This document shows positions 33,960 through 44,303 of a DNA stretch of 64,000 nucleotides, piece by piece (position 1 is the first letter of the stretch; each line of letters opens with the position of its first letter). This DNA is from Odontocerum albicorne (taxonomy: Eukaryota; Arthropoda; Insecta; Trichoptera; Odontoceridae). Location of the stretch: assembly GCA_949825065.1 (NCBI GenBank), contig OX463864.1, positions 18,427,327-18,491,326 of the forward strand, written 5' to 3'. The position numbers were made by a program, and so were the translations under genes. The notes under the pieces were generated by a model. The model ran no database searches and had not been told where the DNA came from. It saw only the letters and a list, made by a program, of their open reading frames with translations.

Positions 33960-34300
33960 TACTCGTTTATACCCGGACCAGACAGTATCAAAATCTGTTA
34001 AGATGATAACTCACAACAGTATTTTAGTACCAACACTTGATATGTAGAAATTCTGTATGATACGCTTAAAAATATTAATGCTCAGCACAACTTGGAACAA
34101 ACAGCAGCGGATAGAGCCAAATGGTGTGGAACTGTTGATGGCTATCTGGGATCCAATGGAGAAAGAAGACGCAGATAAGCTATTGCAAGTACTGAAGCTC
34201 CTTGCCCTTTATGCAATATGATATGCCTATCACAGATTGGGTTCAATAGCCATCTCCGGTTTCATCAGCGTCAGGGGTATCCTCATTACCCACTTTGTAT
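33960..34300 (+). pseudogene. LINE fragments, one with a Cys/His finger
   Basis: 33965-34025 encodes VSKSVKMITHNSILVPTLDM (late RT). 34110-34285 encodes DRAKWCGTVDGYLG, then CPLCNMICLSQIGFNSHLRF and HQ, a C2H2-type finger as found at the C-terminus of some LINE ORF2 proteins. The frame has one stop between the two parts. Confidence 0.65.
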
Positions 34301-34379
34301 TGTGCCTTCTATTATACTCGTTAAAAGTGATGGACATTCATTCAATGTATGGGTGAAAGGAACCGATGAAACGCTCAAG

Positions 34380-35150
34380 AAATGCATGCAATGAGAATAA
34401 TACATGTGGTGATAATGTATGACAACAACAACATAATAATGATTTATTTAGCGCCATTTTAGGAGAAAACTCTCTTCAAGGGAATAAAGTGAATAGAGAT
34501 GGATAAGAACTTAAGGTTGATGTTGAGTAAGATTAAGAAGAGCACTCCGAGATGGTTTGACGAATGGACGAAGAAATATACCACAATGCAAATGTGGATT
34601 GAGGGTGTGGTAGAGAAAGACCAAGGAAATGATGGTTGCATCAAGTAAATGAGGTTTGAAGGAATAAATGTGAGAAGGAAGAGAAGTCGTTGAAGCTGTA
34701 TGAGAAGGATGTGTAATAGACGAAATGGACCTAAAGCTCCGCAAGAAATTGGTCAAAACATATGTGTGGAGTATTTGATATATGGTTGCGAGAGATGGTG
34801 CATAGACGAAATAGATCGAAACAGATTGGAGGCCTTCGAGATGTGAACCTTTAGACGAATCCTTAGGATTTCCTGGAGAGACCACATTACAAATGACGAG
34901 GTTCTCAGCAGGATCGAAGAAACCAGGCACCTGTCAAACACCATATCGGAAAGGCGTGCAGAATGGATGGGTCATATGCTGCGACATAAAAATCTCCTGC
35001 ACAATATACTGGAGGGATCGATTGGCAGAGGGCGTCCTCGCCGAGAGTATCTGAAGCAAATATGCCACGATATGGACTGCACCTCCTATACACAGCTCAA
35101 GAGGAACGCTGAAGACCGAACGGAGTGGAGGAGGAGATGCTAGGCTTTGG
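34380..35150 (+). pseudogene. LINE reverse-transcriptase C-termini, two pieces
   Basis: 34400-34720 parallels the LINE piece at 42370-42630 and 43542-43690. 34740-35145 encodes RRILRISWRDHITNDEVLSR, AEWMGHMLRHKNLLHNILEG, GRGRPRREYLKQICHDMD and DRTEWRRRC-stop, a LINE C-terminus with stops upstream. Confidence 0.75.
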
Positions 35151-35479
35151 TGCTAATCAATCCCCTGGATTGAAACTGAAGAAGAAGATGTGTCTTGATA
35201 GGATAGTCTGCTGCTCTGTCCTTACTGTCTACACCAGCAGTGAAACGGCATGATGATATGTATGTACGGAAATATTACCTTTCAAGTCATGGGACAAACA
35301 GAACACGACCTGTATCTTTTTCACGTAGTCTTTTTCTCTAATGTGTAAAAGGCAGGTATGCTCAAATTAGACTCTAGAACGAGCTATTCTTAAGGTTTCT
35401 CCCAGGCTTCGCAGCCGTTGAATCAATCACCTAACATTGTTGAAATAAACTATTACAACACTCATAAATCGCGTCTGTG

Positions 35480-35905
35480 TTTTTTTCTTTTAATTTGAAG
35501 ATCAGATAAAACGATATTGTGACAGCTGCGTATAAAGCGTTGATTTATTTTTTGTTGCATTTATTCAGTTGGATTTTTTAATTAAACACAACAATTCCAT
35601 GCTTTTTTATTATGAAAACATACCGTTATAATTAATATTAGTGACAATGATAAAACGTAAAAGGAAAAACACATTTGTGCCGATACTTATTATTATGACA
35701 GTGGACTTAGTATTGAGTTGAGTACTTTTCGTATTGAGATATTTAGACCATTGCGATTGTGTGTAATAAAAAATATTTTTACATTATGTAAAAAAATATT
35801 TTCCAAAGTATTTACTGTTACAATGTAAATATTTAACCTAATTATGATATATATTTTACGTAATTATGATATATATTTAACGTAATTATGATATAACATA
35901 TGATA
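35480..35905. repeat. Unassigned AT-rich sequence with a 24-bp repeat
   Basis: TAATTATGATATATATTT(A/T)ACG is repeated about three times at 35837-35903. Confidence 0.5.
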
Positions 35906-35907
35906 TA

Positions 35908-36535
35908 TTAGGTGTTAACATAAGTTGTGTTCGTTTTTTTCCAATTTAAAAATGAGCACCAAAAGTAAAACAAAATGGTAAAGATTATACGTCATTCGAA
36001 AGAAAATTTTCTGCTCTACAAGATATTGTGTTTGCTTTTAAGTTACATATATTATTTTATTTGATTACAAGCCTTCAAAATGGAATGTCAAGTAGACGAA
36101 AGTGAGCATTTTCGACACCTCCTTCTGTTCGCGTTCAATCGAGGGTATAAAGCTGACAAAGATGCTCGCGATATTTACGACGTGTACGGTGAAGATGCTA
36201 TGAATGAAAGGACAGCTCGTCGAGGGTTTTTGCGTTTCAAAGACGGTAATTTCGACCTGAAAGACATGGAGCGTTCCGGACGACCAGTGGACTTCGATGG
36301 AGACCGCTTAAACCATATTATTCATGAAGATCCTCACTTTCGTCTACTTGATATTCCATTTTGAAGGCTTGTAGTCAAATAAAATAATATATGTAACGTA
36401 AAAGCAAACACAATATATTATAGAGCAGAAAATTTTCTTTCGAATGACGTATGAAATTTACCATTTTGTTTTACTTTTGGCGCTCATTTTTAAATTGAAA
36501 AAAAAAAAACGGACACAACTTATGTTAACACCTAA
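35908..36535. mobile_element. mariner-derived foldback element with ~175-bp inverted repeats
   Basis: TA-flanked ends TTAGGTGTTAACATAAGTTG and its inverse. The inverted repeats 35908-36085 and 36355-36535 include the 5' UTR and the start codon region (CTTCAAAATGGAAT). Between them 36080-36363 encodes the N-terminal mariner domain: HFRHLLLFAFNRGYKADKDA, NERTARRGFLRFKDGNFDL, RSGRP. No catalytic domain is present. Confidence 0.9.
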
Positions 36536-36539
36536 TACT

Positions 36540-36960
36540 CGTATTTAACGTAATTTATACTTCATGCGGCTTAGACTATTTTAACAATTATTCTAACATC
36601 TTAAAAATGATTTAAAACATAAAATATTTGAGTTTTATTACAATAAAAAAAAAAAAGAAGTAATGTACAATTATTGCCTTACAAATTTAGAATAATACTA
36701 GAGATTTCTTATTCTTCATCTTGAATAACGGTATTTTTTTTGTGATGTTTTAAGAGTTTGAAAATATTCATGAAAAAATGGCGGAATAAACGGTGACAGA
36801 TCTATTATATCTATACGTTTTTCCTTTGCTAATGATGATCGGATACTCGCATAAAGGGAAAACAATTTAATTCTTTCGTATATTTTCAGCCTTCCTTTTT
36901 TAAGCGAAAGGTCTAACATCTGAAACTTTGCACGGTCCGATATTCGCATAAAGTGTAAAT
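36540..36960. other. Unassigned sequence, partly shared with 37330-37415
   Basis: TTTCGTATATTTTC.GCCTTC and CTTTTTT..AAAxTCTGAAA recur at 37345-37400. A minus-strand frame (36716-36949) has no recognisable domain. Confidence 0.4.
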
Positions 36961-36962
36961 AA

Positions 36963-37325
36963 TTTATTGTAATTTATTTTATCAAACACTGTTTATCCCA
37001 CTTTATGTAACGGTATAACCCTACCGGTTTCAAGGCTTTCACCTCATCTTCAGGGGAGGAGCACAAACAAGACTGAATTCTGTTCGAACTTGTATCGACA
37101 TACACACTTCTAACGGTAAACATTCGGGTTGGGGATTGTGGGTAAAGGGAGGCAGAAGACAACTTTAGCGAGCAGCAGCGAGATTCTGGAAATATATGTG
37201 TTTGCCAGATGTTCACCTCGATGCACTGACTTAGATATTTCCAGAGCCTCTAAACAGTGTTTGATAAAATACATTACAATATCTTTAAACCTCCACAATG
37301 TAAATACCTTAACTATAAATAATAT
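36963..37325 (-). mobile_element. Penelope-like element terminus fragment
   Basis: It contains the full terminus motif in minus orientation and minus-strand coding LEALEISKSVHRGEHLANTY, shared with 2927-3100. It ends with a + orientation GTGTTTGATAAAATACATTA segment and the CTTAACTATAAATAATATAT tail, so it is internally inverted. Confidence 0.65.
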
Positions 37326-37419
37326 ATAGAAAATATATTTTTTCGTATATTTTCGGCCTTCCTTTTTTGGGTGAAGGATCTAAAATCTGAAATTTTCCAC
37401 TGTCATCTAAAGGTACAGT

Positions 37420-37690
37420 AATTTGTTTTATCAAATACTGTTTCTTTCACTTTGTGCAATGGTATAACTCTACCTGTTTTAAGGTTTTTACCTCATCATC
37501 AGGGGAGCACAACCAATCTTCTTTCCCCCAATCTTGTTTGTGCTCTCCTGAATGATGAGGGGAAACCTTGAAACCGGTAGGGTTATACCGTTACATAAAG
37601 TGGTATAAACAGTGTTTGATAAAACAAATTACAATTTCTATAAACCTCCGCAATGTTAATGCCTTAACTATAAATAATACATATAAAGAT
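37420..37690. mobile_element. Penelope-like termini, inverted pair (short loop)
   Basis: The left arm 37420-37524 (-) and right arm 37535-37640 (+) are inverted copies of the terminus separated by about 10 bp. The left arm is more diverged. The tail CTTAACTATAAATAATACAT follows. Confidence 0.75.
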
Positions 37691-37884
37691 TTATTTATAA
37701 TGTTCAAGGGAATTTTATAAAGTGTATAGGTGCAAGTTGCGAACTGCCCAGGGACGCCCTCTATACAAATGCGGCACTGATTGTAACTATTTTTAATGGT
37801 CGGTAAAAGTCCATACATTGTAATGAAATGAAATAATATCATGTTGTTTATAGTTAAGGCATTAACGTTGTGGAGGTTTAAAGA

Positions 37885-38209
37885 CATTGTAATTTATTTT
37901 TATCAAACACTGTTTATTTCACTTTTTTGTAACGCTATAACCCTACCGGTTTCAAGGCGATCGTCATCGATCCGAACATCTGGTGAACAGTTATATCCCA
38001 AAAATCTCTCCGCTCTTGGCCGAAATCGTCCCATGCCTCCCTCACCCCTCAGCCCCCAACCGTTGAAGCGTGTATATCGGTACCAGTTCGAACAGAATTT
38101 AGTCTTGTTTGTGCTCCCCTGAAGATGAGGTGAAAGCCTTGAAACCGGTAGGGTTATACCGTTACAAAAAAGTGGAATAAACAGTGTTTGATAAAAATAA
38201 ATTACAATG
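37885..38209. mobile_element. Penelope-like termini, inverted pair (74-bp arms)
   Basis: 37885-37958 and 38136-38209 are inverted copies with few mismatches. The spacer holds coding-side sequence of the same family (GGCCGAAATCGTCCCATGCC). The right arm starts with CTGAAGATGAGGTGAAAGCC. Confidence 0.85.
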
Positions 38210-38475
38210 AAATAATATCACTTCAGAAAAGGTTTGATTTTTAATTTTTATGTTTTTTTTTAAGTTTTCTGAATTTGCCTAGGAAAGGGTTGAATAGCGT
38301 TCGAAAAATCAATAATAAATCTCAATACATCCTTTATACTATAAGTATGGTATAAATGTTTACGTATTTTGGAATTAATTTGACATTGATATCGCGTGTT
38401 TTATCATCTCGTCTTTAGCTTACGTATTATCGTACAAACACTACTGTAAAACTGATGTTTTTATCTTTATTTCAG

Positions 38476-39004
38476 ATGGATCGTTGTGTACGAAGTCCCG
38501 TCATTCTGTATGCGGCCACGACTCGACCCGCTGGTTCAACTCATCGATCACAGAATAATATCGCTATTATAATAATGGGAAACGAATAAAAAGTTTATAA
38601 AACATCACTATTGACAATATTAATTTCTGCGACAGTTGTGAAAAATGATCGGATTGAAATTGTTGACACTGACAAAGAAGCATCCTGCGATGACGCATTA
38701 AAAGAAAAATGTACATTGAAAAAAAAAACTGATGTCGTTGCGAATTGTTGATTCCAAGAGTTTCGGAGTGTGTTAAAGGTGGACGCTATTAGCAAAATGT
38801 GGACTGTGGAAGACGGTTGTTTCTATGTCTTGTCGATCAAGCTGTGATATTAAATTATAAGTTTAAAAAAAAAAAAAAAAAACGATTTGTGATAAAAGAG
38901 TTTTTTTCACTCAGTGATTTTTATTGTTTATACCTTTTGATGTTGGTCAAACCGAGTTGTTGTAATTTTATTTTTTATATTGGTTGAATAGAAAAATATA
39001 TACA
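38476..39004 (+). promoter_or_regulatory. Possible 5' untranslated region of the ABCD gene
   Basis: TTTATTTCAG at 38466-38475 looks like a splice acceptor, and the sequence after it runs without a recognised transposon to the ABCD start codon at 39005. It holds a long A-run near 38865-38882. The region could be a spliced 5' UTR exon or the proximal promoter. No TATA box or initiator could be assigned with confidence. Confidence 0.3.
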
Positions 39005-39669
39005 ATGCCCACCGTTTTGTCAAAGATACGCGAAGATGTCGCGAACGCGTGCTCGAAAGTGCCGCTCCCAGCTGTTTATGGTTGCGCATTGGGTGCTGCA
39101 ACCATCGGAGTCGTTAGCTATAAACTCTTGTCGCAGAAGAACACCGGTAAACTCGTCGTTAATAAGATAACTCCAAATGGAAGTCGTCATATGAACAACA
39201 ACAACGATAAAACCCTTTTGGAAAAGTGTCCAACACCGACTACTTGCAGTGCCAAAGACGACGAGGAAAAGTGTGACACATGTAAAGGGAACGAATTCGA
39301 AAATCTTCAGAATCCGTCGGATTCCGATGAAGACGAAGGTCCGAAGTTGTTGAAGACTTTGGGAGCTCGCGTTCCAGGTCTCAACAAACAGTTTATTAGG
39401 CAAATTATTACTTTAGTGAGGATTATGGTGCCGAAGTTTTATAGTAAAGAGACGGGTCTTCTTGCTGTCCATACACTATGTTTGTTCACGAGAACTTTCT
39501 TGTCCATCTACGTGGCCTCGATGGAAGGCTCTATTGTGAAGTATATAGTGAAGAAAGACCTGCACAACTTCATGCTGATGCTGATGAAGTGGTTCGGTAT
39601 CGCCATCCCAGCCACATTCATCAACTCCATGATCCGATATCTGGAAAACAGGCTTGCGTTAGCTTTCAG
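39005..39669 (+). CDS. ABCD1/2-like: ABCD-type peroxisomal half-ABC transporter, coding exon 1 (gene partial in window)
   Basis: First of six coding exons (454 codons in the window) of a peroxisomal ABC half-transporter of the ALDP (ABCD1/ABCD2) type. By family knowledge these dimerise in the peroxisome membrane and import very-long-chain acyl-CoAs for beta-oxidation. The ATG at 39005 has A at -3. Residues about 23-41 are hydrophobic, followed by a polar linker with an acidic run (DSDEDEG). RETGLLA/RTFLSVYVA-type family sequence appears as KETGLLAVH..RTFLSIYVA (about 148-171, TM1). PATFINSMIRYLENRLAL (about 203-219) ends the exon, matching the family block PATFVNSAIRYLE. The donor is CAG|GTAAG after two bases of an Arg codon (phase 2). 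The linker between the N-terminal hydrophobic patch and TM1 looks longer and more polar than in human ABCD1. The nucleotide-binding half is not in the window. ABCD3 (PMP70) is less likely because the TM1 and TM2 blocks follow ABCD1/2. Confidence 0.93.
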
Positions 39670-39724
39670 GTAAGATACATTTCAATCAATTTTTTTTTCT
39701 CGTGCAGTGCCATTTGATTTACAC

Positions 39725-39830
39725 TATCTGTCCAATGCGGAAGGTGACCGATGGGAAATGAAATACATGACATTGCTTATTTTAAGTTGACATTACGTTT
39801 TATTCAAAATACACTCCTTGTGAGTCAATA
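39725..39830 (-). mobile_element. mariner-type 3' end fragment
   Basis: It parallels 21830-21935: GCGGAAGGTGACCGATGGGA and TTTATTCAAAATACACTCCT. Confidence 0.5.
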
Positions 39831-39837
39831 AAATACT

Positions 39838-40230
39838 GGTCAATATATGTGTTGACCAGATGTTCACCCCGAAGTACTGACTTAGAAATTTCTAAGGCCT
39901 CTAATCTGTCCCAATTTATTTCCGTTACTACTGATATGTAAAAAATTGGCATCATCGATAGAGAATGTATGGTTTTCACGGTGACAATGATTAGCCATTT
40001 CAGAATAAATTAGAGGATTTGTTAAGACGGATTGGTGTTCACGGAATCTCTTTTCAAAAGATCTTCCTATCTTTCCTATATAGAAATTATCACAGTCAGC
40101 ACATAAAAGTGTAAACACACCACTGTTCTTAAGTTAAGGATTCCATTTTTGCCTTTCCCGTTAAATAAGAGTTTCCGGAGATTTAAATTAGAGATTAAAA
40201 TGATGTTAATACCTTAACTCTAAATAATAT
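39838..40230 (-). pseudogene. Penelope-like element, GIY-YIG endonuclease C-terminus
   Basis: The minus strand encodes FTLLCADCDNFYIGKIGRSF, EKRFREHQSVLTNPLIYSEM, ANHCHRENHTFSIDDANFLH. The YIG core with Cys-rich lead (LLCxDCDxFYIGxxGRSFxxRxxEH) is characteristic of the GIY-YIG nuclease of Penelope-like retroelements. It is truncated before the RT. The 3' tail CCTTAACTCTAAATAATATA links it to the terminus repeats at 36963-38209. It lies in ABCD intron 1. Confidence 0.85.
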
Positions 40231-40234
40231 ATAA

Positions 40235-40925
40235 ATATATAAAGTTTCATTACAATATTCCTAATATTTACATAGATTAGAATTTTAATAAAACCTTCAC
40301 AACGGTTTTTAATATCTCAAGAACAAGCCGGCACTGGAAAATGTTGTCTTGATTGTGATTGGGTCTTAAAATGTAATGTGTCGGTTATTTTGTCAGTAAA
40401 TATCACATACTCGTATAAATAAATAATTCACAGGGCGGATATCAAATTATTTTTGACCAAAGTGAGCAAGCACCGCCGTTGTCTATCTAATAATGATTGT
40501 TCTGAATTTGCCAACCCTTGAAACCCTTATTTTTATATATGAACTAACTGTAATCCGTGAAATATCGCAGGATGTATGTTTATTTGCTAAGCTGAAAGGT
40601 TGAAAATGAAAGCTACTGAATTTTTTTCAATAACAAATGTTTGTTTTCAAGTTTTGGTAACTCGTAAAATGTGTATTGCTTAGCAACTCAATCAGAAGTT
40701 GAGGTAACTAAAGTCGTGGCTTATTTTCATCTTCAAGAAGAACATCCCCTTTATTGCAGCAATATTCGTATGTGTTGTCAGAAGATATCTCGGCTGCAAA
40801 ATCGAGAGAATGACAGAATTGACATTGAGAATTCACCGAGTCACATTTATGAATTTCAACTCTGTTCTCGTCAAAATTGTCATGATGGCAAACTTCAAGT
40901 CTTCTCGTCAAACAGGAAATGATAG
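40235..40925. other. Unassigned intronic sequence
   Basis: No exon or element was recognised. A plus frame (40671-40922) has no family match I know. Confidence 0.4.
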
Positions 40926-41014
40926 TCTAGCACTTCGTTATCTTTGTCTACCCCGACAGGGAAATGGCTTGATGGTATGTACGAGTATGAATAGATAAAT
41001 ATTTAATTCTATTA

Positions 41015-41395
41015 CATGGCCGCACGGTAACGCATTGGAATTTCATGCGGAAGGTCGCCCGTTCAAATCCCGAGCCGTGTTACTCCTCTCGAATGACACA
41101 AGCATTTTTTCCACCTAGTATTTGAACGTATAAGGATATCTACGACTTCGGTCATATCTATTCTTTAAAAAAAAAAGATAATAAGAAAACATGTCCGTTT
41201 GCTCCGATCGTCTCACTTCAGTGTACCATCGGATCCAATACAGCCGTGTTGCCAGTTTTGCTGGTATGCAACGGCTCCCTCACTTAAAACAAAGTCCATG
41301 GCACAGTTTCACTTTCCAACTGAATTGATGTCGGAATGGCGAGGGGATCCTCGACTACGAGGCCCAGCAACGACGACGAAACTATTTGTATGAAA
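41015..41395 (+). mobile_element. tRNA-derived SINE family 2 (~380 bp)
   Basis: The tRNA-like head has GGCCGCACGGTAACGCATTGG and B-box CGTTCAAATCCCG. The body ends CGACTACGAGGCCCAGCAAC. Copies are at 45019-45390 (-) and 54652-54904 (-). Confidence 0.75.
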
Positions 41396-41572
41396 ACAAC
41401 TATTCTTACGGACGTAAGTACAACATATTTTAAATTGATTGATTGATGATGATGACGTGGAAGAGTATGATTGATGATGATGACGTGAAAGAGTAGAAGA
41501 TGAAGTATTATTTTTAACTGGTGTTTAAATATTTTATATAGACACTGATATCTGTGTAATTATTTAAATGAC

Positions 41573-42322
41573 ATGAACGATAACAAATATTGAACGATAA
41601 TACGAGGGCGGTCCGATAAGTACTTAGCCTCACCGCTCGATGGCACCACTATCGCAAGAGCAATTTTTTATCGCGTAGTACATTCTCGTTGACAGCTACT
41701 GTCAAAATTTCAGCCGAATCGGACGCGTAGTTTTGTTTTGATCGCGTGTGGAAGCGAGCGTGTCCGCGGATTTGAGAAAAATGGAAAAAGAGCAATATCG
41801 GTCGGTGATTCGATTCTTGTTTTTGAAAGGGAAATTGCTCAGCGAAATCAAAGAGCGCTTGGATGCTGTGTACGGTGACTCTTCTCCTTCGATGGCGACC
41901 GTCAAAAATTGGTTTAACGAGTTTCAACGTCGGTTTTTGATGAGCCACGCCCCTGTGTCCCGAAAACGGCTACCACGGAGGATAACGTGACAAAAATCCA
42001 CGATCTCGTATTGGCAGACCGCCGATTGAAGGTGCGCGAGATAGCTGAGACAGTAGGCATCTCAAAAGACCGCGTGGGTCATATACTGCATGAAGTATTG
42101 GGCATGAGAAAGCTGTCGGCGCGATGGCTGCCGCGTTTGCTCACTCCGGACAACAAGTGCAACCGTGAGACCACTTCAGAGCAGTGTTTGACGATGTTTA
42201 AGCGCAATCCGAAGGAGTTTCTGCGTCGTTTCGTGACCGTCGACAAAACATGGATACACTGGTACACACCCGAGACCAAGGAATGCCATGAACGATAACA
42301 CATATTGAACGATAATACTCGT
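41573..42322 (+). pseudogene. mariner, N-terminal and central part, flanked by 33-bp direct repeats
   Basis: From ACGAGGGCGGTCCGATAAGT (about 41602) it encodes MEKEQYRSVIRFLFLKGKLL, AVYGDSSPSMATVKNWFNEF, after a frameshift IHDLVLADRRLKVREIAETV, GISKDRVGHILHEVLGMRKL, and FVTVDKTWIHWYTPETKE. The first catalytic Asp motif is VTVDKTW, with K where most mariners have E. The copy stops there. CATGAACGATAACA.ATATTG occurs on both sides (41573 and 42288). Confidence 0.85.
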
Positions 42323-42359
42323 ACATATTAACCATACTAATGTAAATATCTTATATTAC

Positions 42360-42629
42360 AAATATTATATTTAATGAGGCCAGTCAATAGAAATAAGATG
42401 TTAATGATCTGTATTATAGTATCAAATTTGATGCTTGGAAGTGAAACGTGGACGTGGAAAACGACTGAAAAGAGTTAAATAAATTATGTAAGAATTCGTG
42501 CACTAAAAATAATACGTGGGATGACAATGTATGACAGAATACGGGATGATAGTGATAAGGGATGAATGTGAACTTAAGGCTGATGTTTTAAGTAAGATGA
42601 AGAAAAGCACTGAGATGGTTTGGACATGT
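42360..42629 (+). pseudogene. LINE reverse-transcriptase C-terminal remnant, split by mariner
   Basis: LMLGSETWTW-like, then ALKIIRGMTMYDRIRDD and a GATGGTTTGGACATG end. It continues at 43542-43690 after the inserted mariner (GRRGRGRLTKVWLVQVND). Confidence 0.65.
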
Positions 42630-43541
42630 ACAAGGGTCATCCAGAAAGTAAGGTTACAACATTTATGTAGGATCGAAAAATGCTTGTATTCAGTTAAAAT
42701 TCACAGGATACTTCACAAATATATTAAACTATTTTTCAACGTAATTGCCGTCGAGGTCGAGACATTTCTGTAGTCGGGGCACCAGCTTTTGTATGCCAGT
42801 GTCATAGACCTCCGCCGCCAGTTCTTTCAGCCACTTCTTCACAGCTTCCTCGACCTCCTGATCGTTGGAAAATTGTTGGGGTGTAGTGACACACCCACAT
42901 CTCATCCCCCGTCACGATAGAGTCCAGAAAAGTTTTTCCCTCCTGTGCAAAATGATCCAAAAATTCACGCGCGGCGGTCACGCGATTTTGACTGTGCTCC
43001 GTTGTGAGCATTCTGGGCACCCATCTCGCACACAATTTCTTGTAACCAAGTTTTTCCGACACAATATCACCAAGGAGACTTCGAGAAATGTCAGGAAATT
43101 CTTCGTGAAGGTCGTCAAGCGTCACACGGCGGCCATTTCGCACTTGTTCTTTAATATTTTGCACAAGTTCGTCAGAAATCACTGCCTTGCTTCGTCGTGA
43201 GTATCAGTACGGTCTTCTCGTGACATGTTGTCGACTCATCATATCACTACCATAAACTTCCATGAGCTTCCGATAGATATTCGCGGGGGTATTTTCTGCA
43301 AAGTAAAAAAACAGATGACTGCGCGGATCTCGCACGGACGGAAGTGGCGGGAGCGCGTGACGACCTCTCCACCGGAAGAATTTACTGTGACTGAACAAAG
43401 AGACCGACAAACACGCGGGACCAAAAAACTGACCGTAAGGACCCCCCCCTACATGCCAGGTGCGCCAATTTCGAAACAAAAATTTTTCCCTGGTCTCAGG
43501 AGCCCTTGTAACCTTATTTTCTAAGATAACCCTCGTAGAAT
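42630..43541 (-). mobile_element. mariner with internal deletion, inserted in a LINE
   Basis: The ends are ACAAGGGTCATCCAGAAAGT at left and, on the minus strand, ACGAGGGTTATCTTAGAAAA at right, with TA on both sides. The minus strand encodes ISDELVQNIKEQVRNGRRVT, LHEEFPDISRSLLGDIV, GYKKLCARWVPRMLTTEHSQ and VTGDEMWVCHYTP (first Asp). It then jumps to NDQEVEEAVKKWLKELAAEV and LVPRLQKCLDLDGNYVEK. The second and third catalytic Asp residues are deleted. The N-terminus is also damaged. Confidence 0.9.
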
Positions 43542-43690
43542 GAAGGAATAAAGATAGACCAACAAAAGTTTAAAAGCGATTGGGAAGACGTGGTAGAGGA
43601 AGACTAACGAAAGTGTGGTTGGTTCAAGTGAATGATATTTCGAACGATGTAAATGGACAATTCAGAAACATCGTAGGACTTTTATTTATG
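43542..43690 (+). pseudogene. LINE remnant, continuation of 42360-42629
   Basis: It resumes with TAGAATGAAGGAATAAAG and encodes RLGRRGRGRLTKVWLVQVND, the GRGRPxxxW tail of LINE ORF2. Confidence 0.6.
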
Positions 43691-43934
43691 GATGTAAAAG
43701 TGTGTGTTTGTCGTGACAGAAAAGTCTAGCGCTCTCTTCTATCTGTCTACCTCGACAGGGAACGGCACGATCGTGTGGTATATGATATATTAATAATCAA
43801 AATAATATTTATTTAATGCGTTATTTATAGTGCGTAATATTGTAGGATTTCAATCATACAATTCAGTGGTACATATATTTCAGAAAGTTACGTCCGAATT
43901 ATTTAAACGAAATAATATTTTGCTAATTTTGACC

Positions 43935-44303
43935 AAGTAATGGACCAACGCGGATCTTATTTTCCTTTGTCTTATCCAATCCATTTGTGGTCGGCTGCTT
44001 GGTCCTTTTTCCTCCATCTCTCTCGATCTCACCAACCACTCGGGGATAGTCCGAGTCTCACTATGTCCTCTTGCACCTTCTTATATAGGCTCTTCCTGGG
44101 TCTACCTCTGCGTCTTTTTGGGAGTTTTCAATTCGTAGCGTAGACCCTCCATCCCCTTGCCCATACCAGCGTAGTCGTGCTTCCGGGACTTTATCTACTA
44201 TTGACGCCACAAATTTGTTCATTTCGGATCTTGTCCAATCTAATGACGTCCTGTGACCACCGTGGCATGCATCTCCGCGACATGAAGCAATTGTTCCTGT
44301 TTT
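43935..44303 (-). pseudogene. RTE-like LINE C-terminal remnant
   Basis: The minus strand encodes SEMNKFVASIVDKVPEARLR, WYGQ, the RRRGRPRKSL-type tail (from AAAAAGACGCAGAGGTAGAC) and RERWRKKDQAADHKWIG. It joins the tandemly repeated part on its upstream side. Confidence 0.65.

Noticed and set aside
36080..36364. Domesticated host DNA-binding gene from a mariner N-terminus
   Set aside because: It is enclosed by the element's own inverted repeats and TA target sites, and the stop lies in the inverted repeat. It is better explained as a non-autonomous element.
38984..39004. ABCD start at an upstream TTG
   Set aside because: A normal ATG with A at -3 lies 21 bases downstream; animal genes rarely start at TTG.
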